Assembly: GCA_027943745.1 (NCBI GenBank)
Contig: AP025763.1
Location: 2,852,001 to 2,916,000 of the forward strand
Direction of reading: 5' to 3'
Length of the DNA stretch: 64,000 nt
Source of the DNA: Neptuniibacter victor
Lineage (GTDB): Bacteria > Pseudomonadota > Gammaproteobacteria > Pseudomonadales > Balneatricaceae
Shown here: positions 1 through 8,700 of the stretch, in pieces
How the letters are laid out: the number at the start of each line of letters is the position of its first letter
How positions within the stretch are numbered: position 1 is the first letter of the stretch
Translations under genes and position numbers: made by a program
Notes under the pieces: model-generated
What the model saw: only the letters and a program-made list of their open reading frames with translations
Database searches by the model: none
Told to the model about the DNA's origin: nothing

Positions 1-894
1 CGACGCTTAATCGCCTGCGTGCTTACGTTTGGACTTGTCACGCCTTACATGTTTCTACCTGTAGGTTTCGGCGGTATTTTTCTTAACGAAATTCTGCTTA
101 AAAACATCAGTAATAGTGGACTGAATATAACTGATATATCAGTCATTGAAGCGATGGGGATACCCGCTGCCGGTATGTTGTTTGGTTTATTAATAGCAGT
201 GTTTATTAGTTACCGTGGTAAGCGTCGTTATGATATTAAAAAGATCGCCGCTGTCGAAGACAATAAAAAAACATATACACCCAAAGACATTACCGTCGCT
301 TTGCTCGCCATCGCTGTCGCCTTTATCACTCAACTCTATACCGACTCAATGGTAATAGGCGCGATGCTCGGCTTCATTTTGTTTTCTATTACCGGTGTGG
401 TGCGCTGGAAAGAATCTGATGGTTTACTGACCGATGGTATGAAAATGATGGCAACGATCGGTTTTATTATGATTGCTGCGGCAGGGTTTGCTCAGGTATT
501 GAAAGAAACAGGTGAGATTGCCACATTGGTGTCGAGCTCTGTGGATATTATTGGTAACAATAAACCTATGGCTGCTTTCCTAATGTTACTCGTCGGCTTA
601 CTTATCACCATGGGTATAGGTTCATCCTTTTCGACTATCCCAATTATTGCCGCTATCTACGTGCCCCTCGCCATGCAGCTTGGCTTTAGCCCCCTGGCTA
701 TTGTCGCTCTTGTTGGAACAGCAGCGGCGTTAGGCGATGCGGGTTCTCCAGCCTCTGATTCAACCTTAGGTCCAACGTCTGGTCTAAACGTAGATGGGCA
801 ACATAACCATATATGGGATTCCGTTGTGCCTACCTTCTTACATTACAACCTACCACTACTGGTCTTTGGTTGGTTTGCAGCAGTAACTTTATAA
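1..894 (+). CDS. NhaC/YuiF-type Na+/H+ antiporter family permease, C-terminal part
   Basis: The frame is open to the window edge, so the N-terminus is missing and 297 codons are visible. The protein is very hydrophobic with about eight membrane segments. It carries the motif [19 protein letters not shown] followed by [19 protein letters not shown] near the C-terminus, which is typical of the NhaC/YuiF antiporter-like family of inner-membrane permeases. The true substrate is not established for the subfamily; Na+/H+ exchange or amino acid (histidine) uptake are both proposed. It ends 76 bases before a strong bidirectional terminator. Confidence 0.8.
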   Translation, partial: RRLIACVLTFGLVTPYMFLPVGFGGIFLNEILLKNISNSGLNITDISVIEAMGIPAAGMLFGLLIAVFISYRGKRRYDIKKIAAVEDNKKTYTPKDITVALLAIAVAFITQLYTDSMVIGAMLGFILFSITGVVRWKESDGLLTDGMKMMATIGFIMIAAAGFAQVLKETGEIATLVSSSVDIIGNNKPMAAFLMLLVGLLITMGIGSSFSTIPIIAAIYVPLAMQLGFSPLAIVALVGTAAALGDAGSPASDSTLGPTSGLNVDGQHNHIWDSVVPTFLHYNLPLLVFGWFAAVTL

Positions 895-930
895 AGTTAC
901 TGCCAGAAGGTTACATACGTTGATTCTCTA

Positions 931-972
931 GAGAAAGAGAAAGAGAAAGAGAAAGAGAAAGAGAAAGAGAAA
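931..972. repeat. Hexanucleotide tandem repeat, GAGAAA x7
   Basis: Seven perfect GAGAAA units follow one another between the antiporter stop codon and its terminator. The tract is pure purine on the + strand. It lies in untranslated DNA, so copy-number change would not shift a reading frame. It could form unusual DNA structure or vary by slippage. Confidence 0.95.
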
Positions 973-999
973 ACCTTAGCGAGTGATCGCTAAGGTTTT
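970..999. terminator. Bidirectional intrinsic terminator between antiporter and yebG
   Basis: A perfect 13-bp stem (970-982 with 987-999) closes a GTGA tetraloop. The stem ends in AAAA on the left and TTTT on the right, so it can end transcripts on either strand. It sits between two convergent genes. Confidence 0.9.
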
Positions 1000-1027
1000 C
1001 AATTTATAGCACCCTAGGTTTGAAAAA

Positions 1028-1300
1028 CTAACCGTCAGCATTTTCATCTTGCGCTTCGGATGGCAAGTTTTTTACCGTCTTCAATCGCCCTAATAATTCG
1101 TGACGTACCTCATCCTGCAAAAGCGATTCAGCGACTTTCTCTGCAACAGCCTCATCTAAACCTTGAGCCTCGACCAGATCGGCAATGTAATAAAGCACAT
1201 CAGTACGATTATCCATCTCTTTGGCTAACTTGAGATCCATATACTCCCCAATCACTAAACCCTTTTTACTAATGACTTGATGGACCGTTCTAATGGCCAT
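1028..1300 (-). CDS. yebG: YebG family DNA damage-inducible protein
   Basis: A 90-residue, acidic, helical protein whose N-terminus (AIRTVHQVISKKG) and body (DVLYYIADLVEAQGLDEAVAEKVAESLL) match the YebG family, a small LexA-regulated SOS protein of unknown molecular function. A near-consensus LexA box lies 22 bases upstream of the ATG, which strongly supports the call. E. coli YebG is 96 residues. It is a single-gene unit ending at a shared bidirectional terminator. Confidence 0.85.
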   Translation of the reverse strand: MAIRTVHQVISKKGLVIGEYMDLKLAKEMDNRTDVLYYIADLVEAQGLDEAVAEKVAESLLQDEVRHELLGRLKTVKNLPSEAQDENADG

Positions 1301-1321
1301 AATATCTTCACCGCCTCCAAA

Positions 1322-1341
1322 TACTGTATAAATACACAGTA
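1322..1341 (-). promoter_or_regulatory. LexA (SOS) box of yebG
   Basis: TACTGTATAAATACACAGTA keeps both CTGT and ACAG half sites with the canonical 8-base AT-rich spacer. It lies just upstream of yebG, a known SOS gene family, so damage-inducible control is expected. Confidence 0.9.
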
Positions 1342-1438
1342 TATTAAAATTACCATTAGCTCAACCCCTTCGCTGCCTTCCATATCGTATAAAGCGTTCA
1401 CGGGTGCTTAAAAGAAAACTATCAATTAGAGAAAAGAG

Positions 1439-2083
1439 TTAGACAAGACCGATACCTAAGCGCTGGCTGACAATTGCCAACCATGGCTGCTGCGCACAAG
1501 GTAAACCTGCAGGGCGATAATAATGATCAAGAATGCGAAAACCTGCATCTTCTAAATATTCAGCGGTTACCTCTAACTCCATATAGTGACCAAAACGCTC
1601 ACCATTCCACCCCTCCGCCGCCCCTCTAGGGTTTGAAGTAAATAAGATCCCATTTGGTTTCAACGCAAGATAGCATTTAGACAAAACCTCACCGAGTATC
1701 TGACTAGGAACGTGAAACATAGATGCATTAGCAAAAATCCCATCAAAGCACGCTTCCCCTAAGTCGAGATGACAAAACGACTGATTCAACACAGGACAGC
1801 CACTATGTAATCGAGCCATCTCACAGAAAGTCTCACTTCCATCGAGGCCAGTGGGAGAATGACCTAAGGCTTTAAAATAGTGAAGATCCCGACCAGGACC
1901 ACAACCAAAATCCAAAATATCCAGCCCTTTTCGTTGTGGTAATGCACTTAATAAAGCATCAATATTCTGGCTAACATCATGATTACGAGTACCTTGCCAA
2001 AAAGACGCTGCATTCGATTCATAATGCCCTAAGGTCACACGTTCGATTTCGCTTAAGCTTTCTTTGCTATAGCGATTATTCAT
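1439..2083 (-). CDS. Class I SAM-dependent methyltransferase
   Basis: A 214-residue protein with a Rossmann-type SAM-binding core. Motif I is LDFGCGPGRDLHYF (residues about 57-70), followed by the acidic strand end GLDGS and a later NASMFHVP segment typical of Tam/UbiE-like small methyltransferases. The substrate cannot be told from the sequence. It stands alone, read towards yebG, with its own start (ATG at 2083) and no visible operon partner; the pseudouridine synthase upstream ends 88 bases away. Confidence 0.8.
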   Translation of the reverse strand: MNNRYSKESLSEIERVTLGHYESNAASFWQGTRNHDVSQNIDALLSALPQRKGLDILDFGCGPGRDLHYFKALGHSPTGLDGSETFCEMARLHSGCPVLNQSFCHLDLGEACFDGIFANASMFHVPSQILGEVLSKCYLALKPNGILFTSNPRGAAEGWNGERFGHYMELEVTAEYLEDAGFRILDHYYRPAGLPCAQQPWLAIVSQRLGIGLV

Positions 2084-2171
2084 AAAAAAATCACATCAAT
2101 GGTTGTTTAAAATAATGACAGCCGCTAACTCTTCACTGTCTCTTAAAGCGCCTCAAGTGGATCAATTCTAA

Positions 2172-2858
2172 TTAAAACGGACAAGGCACCACAAAATTAA
2201 TTCGTTCACCGCTAACTGGGTGCGTAAAGGTTAAGCTTGTGGCATGCAACATCAAACGCTGAGCCATAAAAAAAGCGTCATCCGAAGCATAAAGATCACA
2301 GCCTAAAATAGGATGCCCGATAAATTGGCTATGAATACGAAGCTGGTGAGTACGCCCTGACCTAGGGCTAAATAACACTCGAGTTGTTAATTCAAGCTCA
2401 CCCTCCTCTGTCTCCACTTCATCAAACGCTAATACCTCATAGTGAGTTAGCGCCTGCTTACCTTTCTCTTTTGAAATAATCTGTAGCGGAAAATCACCTT
2501 TAGCAATAGGTGCATCAATGATCCCACTCGCCTTAGGTAAGTGCCCATGAAGTATAGCCGTATAGGTTTTTCTAATACTTTGAGCTTGAAACTGTTTCGT
2601 CAGTGCCGAATTCACTGCTTTATTCAACGCCACCAGCATCACACCTGATGTACCAAAATCTAAACGGTGAAGCAGTGTGGCGGTTGGGAACTCTTTCACT
2701 AAACGATAGTGAACAGAATCAATATTCAATGAGTGCTTACCTGACAAGCTTAACAAACCGCTTGGTTTATTAATTAACAGTAGAGACTCATCTTGGTAAA
2801 GCACCTCTATCTGCTCATGACAGATCGGTACTATAAAAGGGTCTGCTTGTGGTTGCAT
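2172..2858 (-). CDS. rluA: RluA family pseudouridine synthase (RluA-like, 23S rRNA 746 / tRNA 32)
   Basis: A 228-residue enzyme that isomerises uridine to pseudouridine in RNA. The catalytic motif LLHRLDFGTSGVML holds the invariant Asp, INKPSGLLS lies near the N-terminus, and GRTHQLRIH and GHPILGCDLYA lie near the C-terminus. There is no S4 domain. Length and motifs match E. coli RluA (219 residues), which modifies 23S rRNA U746 and tRNA U32; RNA specificity here is inferred. It is divergent from the ubiM-like gene. Confidence 0.8.
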   Translation of the reverse strand: MQPQADPFIVPICHEQIEVLYQDESLLLINKPSGLLSLSGKHSLNIDSVHYRLVKEFPTATLLHRLDFGTSGVMLVALNKAVNSALTKQFQAQSIRKTYTAILHGHLPKASGIIDAPIAKGDFPLQIISKEKGKQALTHYEVLAFDEVETEEGELELTTRVLFSPRSGRTHQLRIHSQFIGHPILGCDLYASDDAFFMAQRLMLHATSLTFTHPVSGERINFVVPCPF

Positions 2859-2997
2859 CGACTATCCCGTGGACGAAATGCCCTAAAACGGCGTATTTGA
2901 AGAAGCGAAACAGTGACGCATTTCTTGATTTATATCCAGTAAATAGCAAGAAAAAACAGGTACAGTATCGCAAGATTCTATTAACGAGGTGACAGTT

Positions 2998-4317
2998 GTG
3001 CGTAAACCCTATGACGTTTTAATCATTGGTGCTGGCCCTGCGGGTTTAAGCTTGGCACGCTCACTAGCCGATCTACCGATCAACGTTGCCGTTGTAGAGC
3101 GCTCTTCAGAAGAAACGCTTGCAACACCACCCGAAGATGGTCGCGAGATTGCGCTTACTCATCAATCAGTTGAGATCATGAAAGCTTGCGGTGCTTGGCA
3201 AAGACTTCCCGTTGAAGATGTCTCGCCTATTGAAAGTGCTAAAGTCTTTGATGGCAGTTCTAGCTATAGCTTAGATTTCGACAATCAGACCCAAGATTTA
3301 GAAGCGCTAGGTTACTTAGTACCAAACCATCAGATTCGTAAAGCCTACTATGAAGAACTATGTGCTCATCCCCATGTGGAAGTGATCACAGAAACGGTCG
3401 TAGAAGAGGTGCAAACCAATGATAATGCTGGCTATATCACGTTAAACAATGGCGAAGTATCAGAAGCGAAGCTAATTGTAGCGGCTGATACACGTTTTTC
3501 AGAGATGCGCCGGAAAATGGGTTTATCGGCCACTATGAAGGACTTCTCCCGCAGCGCAATCGTCTGCCGTATGGAACATCAAGAATCTCACCAACAAACC
3601 GCATTTGAATGCTTTCACTACGGCCGCACAACTGCAATCCTTCCAATGAATGGAAACCGTTCTTCCATTGTTGTCACGGTCAACAGCCGCGATGCACAGA
3701 AATTTTCAGAGATGAGTGAAGCCGAATTCAACCGCAATATTGAAGATCAACTCGATGGTTTGCTCGGCGAAATGAAACTACTGGGGAAACGCCATATCTA
3801 TCCGCTTGTGGCTGTGCATGCTAATCAATTTGTCAGCAAGCGATTTGCTTTAGTCGGCGATGCTGCCGTAGGCATGCATCCAGTTACTGCGCATGGCTTT
3901 AACCTCGGACTTAAAGGCCAAGCGACACTATCTAAAGAGATTGCCAATGCTATCGCTGAAGGTGAAGATATCGCTAGTGAAGCATTGCTTAAGGCCTATG
4001 AAACCGAGCTAATGCGAACAACTCGCGTACTCTATCATGGCACTAATGTTGTCGTTGGCTTGTTTACCAACGAAACACTTGCCGCAAAACTAGTGAGAAA
4101 AGCGACCTTACGTTTAGCGAATAATATTGCCCCCGTTAAGCAGTTAATTACCCAATCTCTTACCGAAAAAGATCCTGATAAAAGCACACCCCTGCAAGAA
4201 CTAAAAAACCATCTTCCCCCACTACCTAGTGCATTACCTGTTGATAGGTTAAAGCAACAGGTTGAAAGCATTTTGCCCGAGAAGCTAAAGCCTATGAAGC
4301 TGTTCGGCCTTAAATAA
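2998..4317 (+). CDS. ubiM: UbiH/UbiF/COQ6-family FAD hydroxylase, UbiM type
   Basis: A 439-residue flavoprotein monooxygenase. It has an N-terminal FAD Rossmann motif (VLIIGAGPAGLSLA), the DGREIALTHQS segment of ubiquinone hydroxylases, and a C-terminal GDAAVGMHPVTAHGFNLGL motif. In UbiH and UbiF the last motif reads HPIAGQGFNLG or similar; the HPVTAHGFN form fits UbiM, which hydroxylates the ubiquinone ring. The GTG at 2998 is preferred because AGGTGA sits 5 bases upstream; an in-frame GTG at 2989 overlaps that site. The exact ring position is inferred from family only. Confidence 0.72.
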   Translation: MRKPYDVLIIGAGPAGLSLARSLADLPINVAVVERSSEETLATPPEDGREIALTHQSVEIMKACGAWQRLPVEDVSPIESAKVFDGSSSYSLDFDNQTQDLEALGYLVPNHQIRKAYYEELCAHPHVEVITETVVEEVQTNDNAGYITLNNGEVSEAKLIVAADTRFSEMRRKMGLSATMKDFSRSAIVCRMEHQESHQQTAFECFHYGRTTAILPMNGNRSSIVVTVNSRDAQKFSEMSEAEFNRNIEDQLDGLLGEMKLLGKRHIYPLVAVHANQFVSKRFALVGDAAVGMHPVTAHGFNLGLKGQATLSKEIANAIAEGEDIASEALLKAYETELMRTTRVLYHGTNVVVGLFTNETLAAKLVRKATLRLANNIAPVKQLITQSLTEKDPDKSTPLQELKNHLPPLPSALPVDRLKQQVESILPEKLKPMKLFGLK

Positions 4318-4346
4318 GGCCTTCAGCTCTACAGGTAATACAGGTC

Positions 4347-4384
4347 CATCGCCTCGAGTCGCGCCTCCCAAAAAAAGGAGGCGC
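4347..4384. repeat. REP-like dispersed repeat, copy 1, with hairpin
   Basis: The 24-base segment 4347-4370 matches 10282-10305 at 21 of 24 positions. Here it runs into a perfect 8-bp stem (GCGCCTCC at 4361-4368, GGAGGCGC at 4377-4384) around an A-rich loop. No T-run follows, so it is more likely a REP-type element between convergent genes than a simple terminator. Confidence 0.6.
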
Positions 4385-4497
4385 AAGGCTCATCAGACAT
4401 GATCTACCGCAAAAAAAACCAAGCTAAAGCAACGCTAAAAGCAAACTAAAAAGAACAAAGAAGCTCTTCTACTAAGGAGCAATTTTGGTATATCAAA

Positions 4498-5130
4498 TCA
4501 ATCAAACTGCCACTCTGAAGATAAACCCGGAATATCAGTATTAAATGCTTCAGGGGGCATTCTTGACTTTAATTTTTCTAGAAAAATAGACCACACTTTT
4601 GCAACAGGAACACTATTATCAAGCCGCTCTTGCAACTGGAAAGAATCACCGGTGGCAATACCTCCCTCCTCAAGCACACGATAGTACCAACCACTAATCG
4701 CCTGAGACATTAGTAAGGGTGCAATGTGACCATTCCCATATTTGTGATTCACTTTCCAACAAGGACGACGGGGTTGAGATATCTGTACCAGTGCATCACC
4801 CATCCTAATAATATCCCCAATATGCGCTTGGCTATCGATGATACCCTCAGCCGATATATTTTCACCTATTGAGCCAGGTACAAAAACCTCTTCCAAATGG
4901 CCAAGTGCTTGCCGTAGCACTTTGTAATTATCTGCAGGGAAATGATACAGTGCTTTTTCAGGACCACCATGCACCCGCTTATCCACCTGAACATCACCCT
5001 TAAGCCCGGTGTTTGTTAAAAAGCTGTCCGATACTGCCTGCTTATAGATACCACTGGCAGTGTTATTAGGCCCTAAACCTTGGGGTTGTCCAATATACAC
5101 ACCTGAAACAACGCCCTCATAACTGACCAT
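4498..5130 (-). CDS. MOSC domain protein, YiiM family
   Basis: A 210-residue MOSC protein, the fold used by molybdenum cofactor sulfurases and amidoxime/N-hydroxyl reducing enzymes. It shows VDKRVHGGPEKALYHFP, the PGSIGENIS segment and the conserved Cys in QPRRPCWKVN (residue 124), followed by a C-terminal helical '3-alpha' region. This layout is that of E. coli YiiM, which reduces N-hydroxylated compounds. The ATG at 5130 is chosen because GGAGG lies 8 bases upstream. It is convergent with the ubiM-like gene and monocistronic. Confidence 0.82.
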   Translation of the reverse strand: MVSYEGVVSGVYIGQPQGLGPNNTASGIYKQAVSDSFLTNTGLKGDVQVDKRVHGGPEKALYHFPADNYKVLRQALGHLEEVFVPGSIGENISAEGIIDSQAHIGDIIRMGDALVQISQPRRPCWKVNHKYGNGHIAPLLMSQAISGWYYRVLEEGGIATGDSFQLQERLDNSVPVAKVWSIFLEKLKSRMPPEAFNTDIPGLSSEWQFD

Positions 5131-5345
5131 CTCTTCGCCCTCCGTCAAACTCGTTAAATCAGCATAGACTTAATATCGTGCTTAGAATGCAGTAAGAAGG
5201 AAAACGGTACTAAAGTGCGAGTGAAGCATGCGGACAATTAAAGCGATTAAACCTGCTCCTGAAAGGCAATGCCCATCACTATTAATAAAATTTCTGAGCC
5301 ATACAGCACACCCCAAAAAGATAGTAACGTCATCCCTAGGGGCAC

Positions 5346-5370
5346 AAAAAAACTGGCATAAGCCAGTTTA
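5346..5370 (-). terminator. Intrinsic terminator of the TetR/radical SAM operon
   Basis: On the minus strand ACTGGC-TTAT-GCCAGT is followed by seven T. It lies 46 bases beyond the last gene of the six-gene operon that starts at 9291. The rest of the gap 5131-5415 holds no convincing gene; an open frame crossing the T-run was rejected. Confidence 0.85.
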
Positions 5371-5415
5371 ATAATGATGTGATTGAGATCATAACGTTGA
5401 ACTCATCTGCGCCAT

Positions 5416-5661
5416 TTAATTGAGCAATGGCTGAAGCAGTAAAGCTACAGCCATAATCACCCAAGTTACACAAATAAACCAATAGGTATATGGATTTTTC
5501 TGCTTATTCACTAGCTCAAATAAGTGAGTACTCCCACGTCTTAGATCAGGTATAACCCAGCATAAGATGATAACGCCCCATAACCACATCAGCTGCAACC
5601 CTACAGCTAGATAGATTAATACCAGCCCAAGAATTGCTTTCCATTTTGTGTTTCCCATCAT
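5416..5661 (-). CDS. Small integral membrane protein, last gene of TetR operon
   Basis: An 81-residue protein with hydrophobic stretches at residues 9-37 and 61-79. Its function is unknown. Residues 35-72 align without gaps to residues 14-51 of the 56-residue protein at 8519-8689, with 14 identities of 38: WVIxDL, GS, P, YW, W and AV are shared. The two are therefore paralogues placed at both ends of one operon. It is 35 bases downstream of the radical SAM gene and just before a strong terminator. A role as a membrane partner of the hydroxylase or radical SAM enzyme is inference. Confidence 0.7.
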   Translation of the reverse strand: MMGNTKWKAILGLVLIYLAVGLQLMWLWGVIILCWVIPDLRRGSTHLFELVNKQKNPYTYWFICVTWVIMAVALLLQPLLN

Positions 5662-5696
5662 AAATCCATCCCAACCGGTATAAGACAGATTATAAT

Positions 5697-6938
5697 CTAA
5701 AAATAACTGGCGTTAACCCATCCAATATTTTTGGCTTTACGAAAGCTCCTTTGAACACTACGCCCAAGACTATGATATTTCTCATAGAACCAGGCCTGGC
5801 CCTCTTCTAGAGCTTGAGGCGTCATCTGTTTTGGTTGAAAAACAGCGTGAGTACCATCATAAAGCGACCAATCCTTTGTGAGTAGACGCTGCTCTTTCTC
5901 TAATTGTTGATAAAACAGGGTTCCTGGATATGGAGTGATAATCACGGAGTGGCATACATCCAACTCAATATCATCAACAAAGGCCAAGGTCTCTTCAAAT
6001 ATATCGCTGCTATGTTCATCAAAACCAAACAGCATTGCAGAATCAACTGCAATGTTATGTTGATGTAACTTACTAATGTACTCTTTAGTTTTATCAATTT
6101 TTATGAACCCCTTTCCAGCAGCTTTCAAGGCTGCTCGAGAAGGTGTTTCAAGCCCAGACAATAAATAGAACAATCCACTTTGAGCAGCCGCTTCTAACAA
6201 ATCATCATGCTCTGCTATGTTGATGGTTGCTTCGGCCAGCCACTTAATATTTAGGGGTTTCAAGGCCTCAAACAATTCCAGCGCATATTCTCGATCGGCT
6301 ACTAAATTATCTGCATGCAGCTCGATATATTCGAGCCCCGATTGGCGAATTTCATCAACCACCTGAGCAACTGGGCGGTTTCGCATACCATCAAAAAAGC
6401 GGTGAACCGTACAATACGAACATTTAAATTTACAACCTCGCGATACCACAACAGAACCTAATCCATCGTACGGGGCAAGATCCATATACTCATGTGGAAA
6501 TGGACGTAAAGCTGATAGGTTTGAAAGTTGCTTTCCTTCGTAATGTGTTTTCAAACACCCATTTGCAACATCATCAAGCAACTTATCCCAAATCGTTTCT
6601 GCTTCACCAATAATGACCGCATCACTATGCCCAAGCACCTCATCAGGCATAAAAGAGGCATGCAAACCACCGAAGATAACGGTTTTACCTTGCTTGCGAT
6701 ATTCATCTGCCAGTTGATATCCACGATACGCATCAGGTGTCGACATAAAAATTGCAATCAAGTCGGCGCTAACATTCAAATCAGCTTCACCTTGAGAGGT
6801 TTCATCAATAAGATCCACATCAACCCAATCAGGTGTTGCCGCGGCTAATGCATAGATACTTTGCGGCGGAGCTCCCATGAACTGCTTATAATCTTTAAAT
6901 GCACCCGCTGCTGATGCTTTGATAATGTAAATTTTCAT
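5697..6938 (-). CDS. B12-binding-domain radical SAM protein
   Basis: A 413-residue enzyme. Residues 1-130 form a cobalamin-binding-type Rossmann domain (FMSTPDAYRGY, GGLHASFMPDEVL), without the DxHxxG histidine. A radical SAM barrel follows with the [4Fe-4S] motif CKFKCSYC (Cys169, 173, 176). BchE-like B12 radical SAM enzymes methylate or rearrange unreactive carbons, for example in lipids and pigments. ATG 6938 is chosen because GAGGA lies upstream; the in-frame TTG two codons earlier has no site. It lies 29 bases after the lipid hydroxylase-like gene, so a joint lipid modification is plausible but not shown. Substrate unknown. Confidence 0.85.
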   Translation of the reverse strand: MKIYIIKASAAGAFKDYKQFMGAPPQSIYALAAATPDWVDVDLIDETSQGEADLNVSADLIAIFMSTPDAYRGYQLADEYRKQGKTVIFGGLHASFMPDEVLGHSDAVIIGEAETIWDKLLDDVANGCLKTHYEGKQLSNLSALRPFPHEYMDLAPYDGLGSVVVSRGCKFKCSYCTVHRFFDGMRNRPVAQVVDEIRQSGLEYIELHADNLVADREYALELFEALKPLNIKWLAEATINIAEHDDLLEAAAQSGLFYLLSGLETPSRAALKAAGKGFIKIDKTKEYISKLHQHNIAVDSAMLFGFDEHSSDIFEETLAFVDDIELDVCHSVIITPYPGTLFYQQLEKEQRLLTKDWSLYDGTHAVFQPKQMTPQALEEGQAWFYEKYHSLGRSVQRSFRKAKNIGWVNASYF

Positions 6939-6967
6939 AGCCAATCCTCTATCAAAAGATCAAATCA

Positions 6968-7849
6968 CTACACAGACTTACTTGTTTCTGACGATTGTTT
7001 CGGCTGCCAGCCAGGGCCACGGAATAAATAACCCAAAACATCGCCCGCACTCTTAGCTTTTATCAAATCACGATATAGCTTTGAGAACTCATAGAACTGG
7101 ACTGTAATCGGGTTTTTACTGGTCATAGGCGTTGTTAGACCGTAGTTTGGAAGCTCTTCTTCTTTCTGAAAGGTCCCAAACAGACGGTCCCAAATAATCA
7201 ATATGCCACCAAAGTTTTTATCGATGTATTTTTCGTCAGAGCCATGGTGTACACGGTGATGAGAAGGAGTGTTAAACAACCACTCAATAGGTCCTAGTTT
7301 TCCGACCATCTCGTTATGAAGCCAAAACTGATATGCCTGAACCAATACTTCAGCGGCGAAGATAAGAATGGGATTAAAGCCCATTAACACCAACGGTAGA
7401 TGAAACATAACGGAAACAATCGGATCAAAAAAACTAAAACGGAACGCCGTCGCAGTGTTCATCATCGATGAGCTATGGTGTACTGAATGCGCTAACCAAA
7501 ACAATCTAACTTTGTGGATAACATAATGTTCAATATAGTAGGTTAGATCAGCAAGCATCAGCACTAACAGACCGGTGTAGCCATTCACAGGCAATTTCCA
7601 AGGGATCATTTCATAGATCACAAAATAGAGATAAACCCCCGCGCTAAAGGTAAGTACCTCAGCTAAGTAGAAAGGCACTTGAGTAAACATGCTGGATAAT
7701 GTTTCTAAAAAGCGTTCACCGCTGAATCGCTTAGTTACCAAATCATCAGTAAGCTCTAGCGCAATAAAAAAGAGTGCAAATACCAAAGTCCAGTCATAGA
7801 TATCAAAAGAGATAAACTCGAAAAATTCCAGCCAAAGTTGTTCGTTCAT
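6968..7849 (-). CDS. Sterol desaturase / fatty acid hydroxylase family membrane protein
   Basis: A 293-residue integral membrane di-iron oxygenase. Histidine clusters are visible at EHYVIH (108, 112), HSVHH (121, 124, 125), HNEM (178) and SHHRVHHG (197, 198, 201, 202), the usual ligand set of this family, between about five membrane segments. Members hydroxylate or desaturate fatty acids, sterols, carotenoids or ether lipids. ATG 7849 is chosen since GAGG lies 8 bases upstream, overlapping the end of the preceding gene; a GTG three codons earlier has no site. It is translationally close-packed with its neighbours, and the lipid acted on is unknown. Confidence 0.85.
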   Translation of the reverse strand: MNEQLWLEFFEFISFDIYDWTLVFALFFIALELTDDLVTKRFSGERFLETLSSMFTQVPFYLAEVLTFSAGVYLYFVIYEMIPWKLPVNGYTGLLVLMLADLTYYIEHYVIHKVRLFWLAHSVHHSSSMMNTATAFRFSFFDPIVSVMFHLPLVLMGFNPILIFAAEVLVQAYQFWLHNEMVGKLGPIEWLFNTPSHHRVHHGSDEKYIDKNFGGILIIWDRLFGTFQKEEELPNYGLTTPMTSKNPITVQFYEFSKLYRDLIKAKSAGDVLGYLFRGPGWQPKQSSETSKSV

Positions 7850-7860
7850 GTTTAGCACCT

Positions 7861-8508
7861 CTACTGAATAGCCATATAAGCTGTAAACTGACTCACCTGA
7901 TAATCTGGCGTTAAACGATAGATCTCATAGTCACCTTTAAACCTAAGCGAACGTGTAAACTGTTCGGCCTTAGCCCAGCCATCCAACACATACTGGTTTG
8001 GTAACACCGCGTACTGTCCCGGATCGACAGTCACGACATGAATACGACCACTGAATTTGACATTCTTTGGTGCGGGATATCCTAACGTGACACTCACCCG
8101 GTTATTTTGTGCGTTATAGCTGTGATATACAGCAAATACATTAAGTGGTTCCTTCGGCATTAACGCTGTAACAAGATCCAATTGTGCGAACTCACGCCAA
8201 CTATTATCCAGTTGTTGTTGAACATCTCCCGAAAGATCAATACGACTTTCAAGACCCGCGATAACAACACGATCCCTTAAATACGCAGCTTGTTGTTTTT
8301 GCGGCTGTTTAACTGAATACTGCGGGGAAGCCACAGTAGCGGTTTTAACCGCTGCTGACGCCTCCTCAGAAACAGCTTCAGAAGCTACAGCGTATGATTG
8401 CTCTACGTTAAGCGATGCGCTTACCATCCAGCCAACAAGACCAAACATCATCAATATTGTGACAACGTAAATAAGTCGAATAAAACCATTATGATTTGGC
8501 AGTGCCAT
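7861..8508 (-). CDS. Membrane-anchored GyrI-like / effector-binding domain protein
   Basis: A 215-residue protein with one N-terminal membrane segment (about residues 10-31), an Ala/Glu-rich linker to about residue 75, then a domain resembling the GyrI/AraC effector-binding fold: LDNSWREFAQLDL, FAVYHSYNA, VTLGYPAP, VDPGQYAVLP, and a C-terminal DYEIYRL. That fold binds small hydrophobic ligands. Topology predicts a periplasmic ligand-binding domain. GGAGG overlaps the stop codon of the upstream 56-codon gene, implying coupled translation. A lipid-binding or chaperone role for this operon is inference. Confidence 0.65.
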   Translation of the reverse strand: MALPNHNGFIRLIYVVTILMMFGLVGWMVSASLNVEQSYAVASEAVSEEASAAVKTATVASPQYSVKQPQKQQAAYLRDRVVIAGLESRIDLSGDVQQQLDNSWREFAQLDLVTALMPKEPLNVFAVYHSYNAQNNRVSVTLGYPAPKNVKFSGRIHVVTVDPGQYAVLPNQYVLDGWAKAEQFTRSLRFKGDYEIYRLTPDYQVSQFTAYMAIQ

Positions 8509-8518
8509 TACTTACCTC

Positions 8519-8689
8519 CTACCAATAAAAACAAGATACTGCCACCAGCAGCCAAACTAGAATCAAGATCCAATAGCTCCAAGGTTCTTGGCTGCGATGG
8601 AACTCACGGTGCAACCACACTGAACCCGCATAAAGATCCCAAATGACCCACAACAACAGAACAATGCCTAAAATAGATGTCCACGCCAT
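8519..8689 (-). CDS. 56-residue membrane protein of TetR operon, paralogue of the 5416-5661 gene
   Basis: A short gene starting at ATG 8689 (GAGGT 7 bases upstream) and ending at TAG 8521-8519. The product has two membrane segments (residues 3-17 and 39-54) separated by DLYAGSVWLHREFHRSQEPW. It aligns gap-free with residues 35-72 of the 81-residue protein closing the same operon (14 of 38 identical). It sits 11 bases after the TetR gene, and its stop overlaps the ribosome site of the next gene, which supports real translation. Function unknown. Confidence 0.75.
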   Translation of the reverse strand: MAWTSILGIVLLLWVIWDLYAGSVWLHREFHRSQEPWSYWILILVWLLVAVSCFYW

Positions 8690-8700
8690 ATTCAACCTCG

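Noticed and set aside
4304-4321. GGCCTTA-AA-TAAGGCC palindrome over the stop codon of the ubiM-like gene
   Set aside because: Two-base loop and no T-run; probably chance or a minor structure, not a clear terminator.
5247-5400. Open frame of about 50 codons on the minus strand with a hydrophobic product, after the last gene of the TetR operon
   Set aside because: It has no start codon with a ribosome site and runs straight through the T-run of a strong intrinsic terminator (5346-5370).
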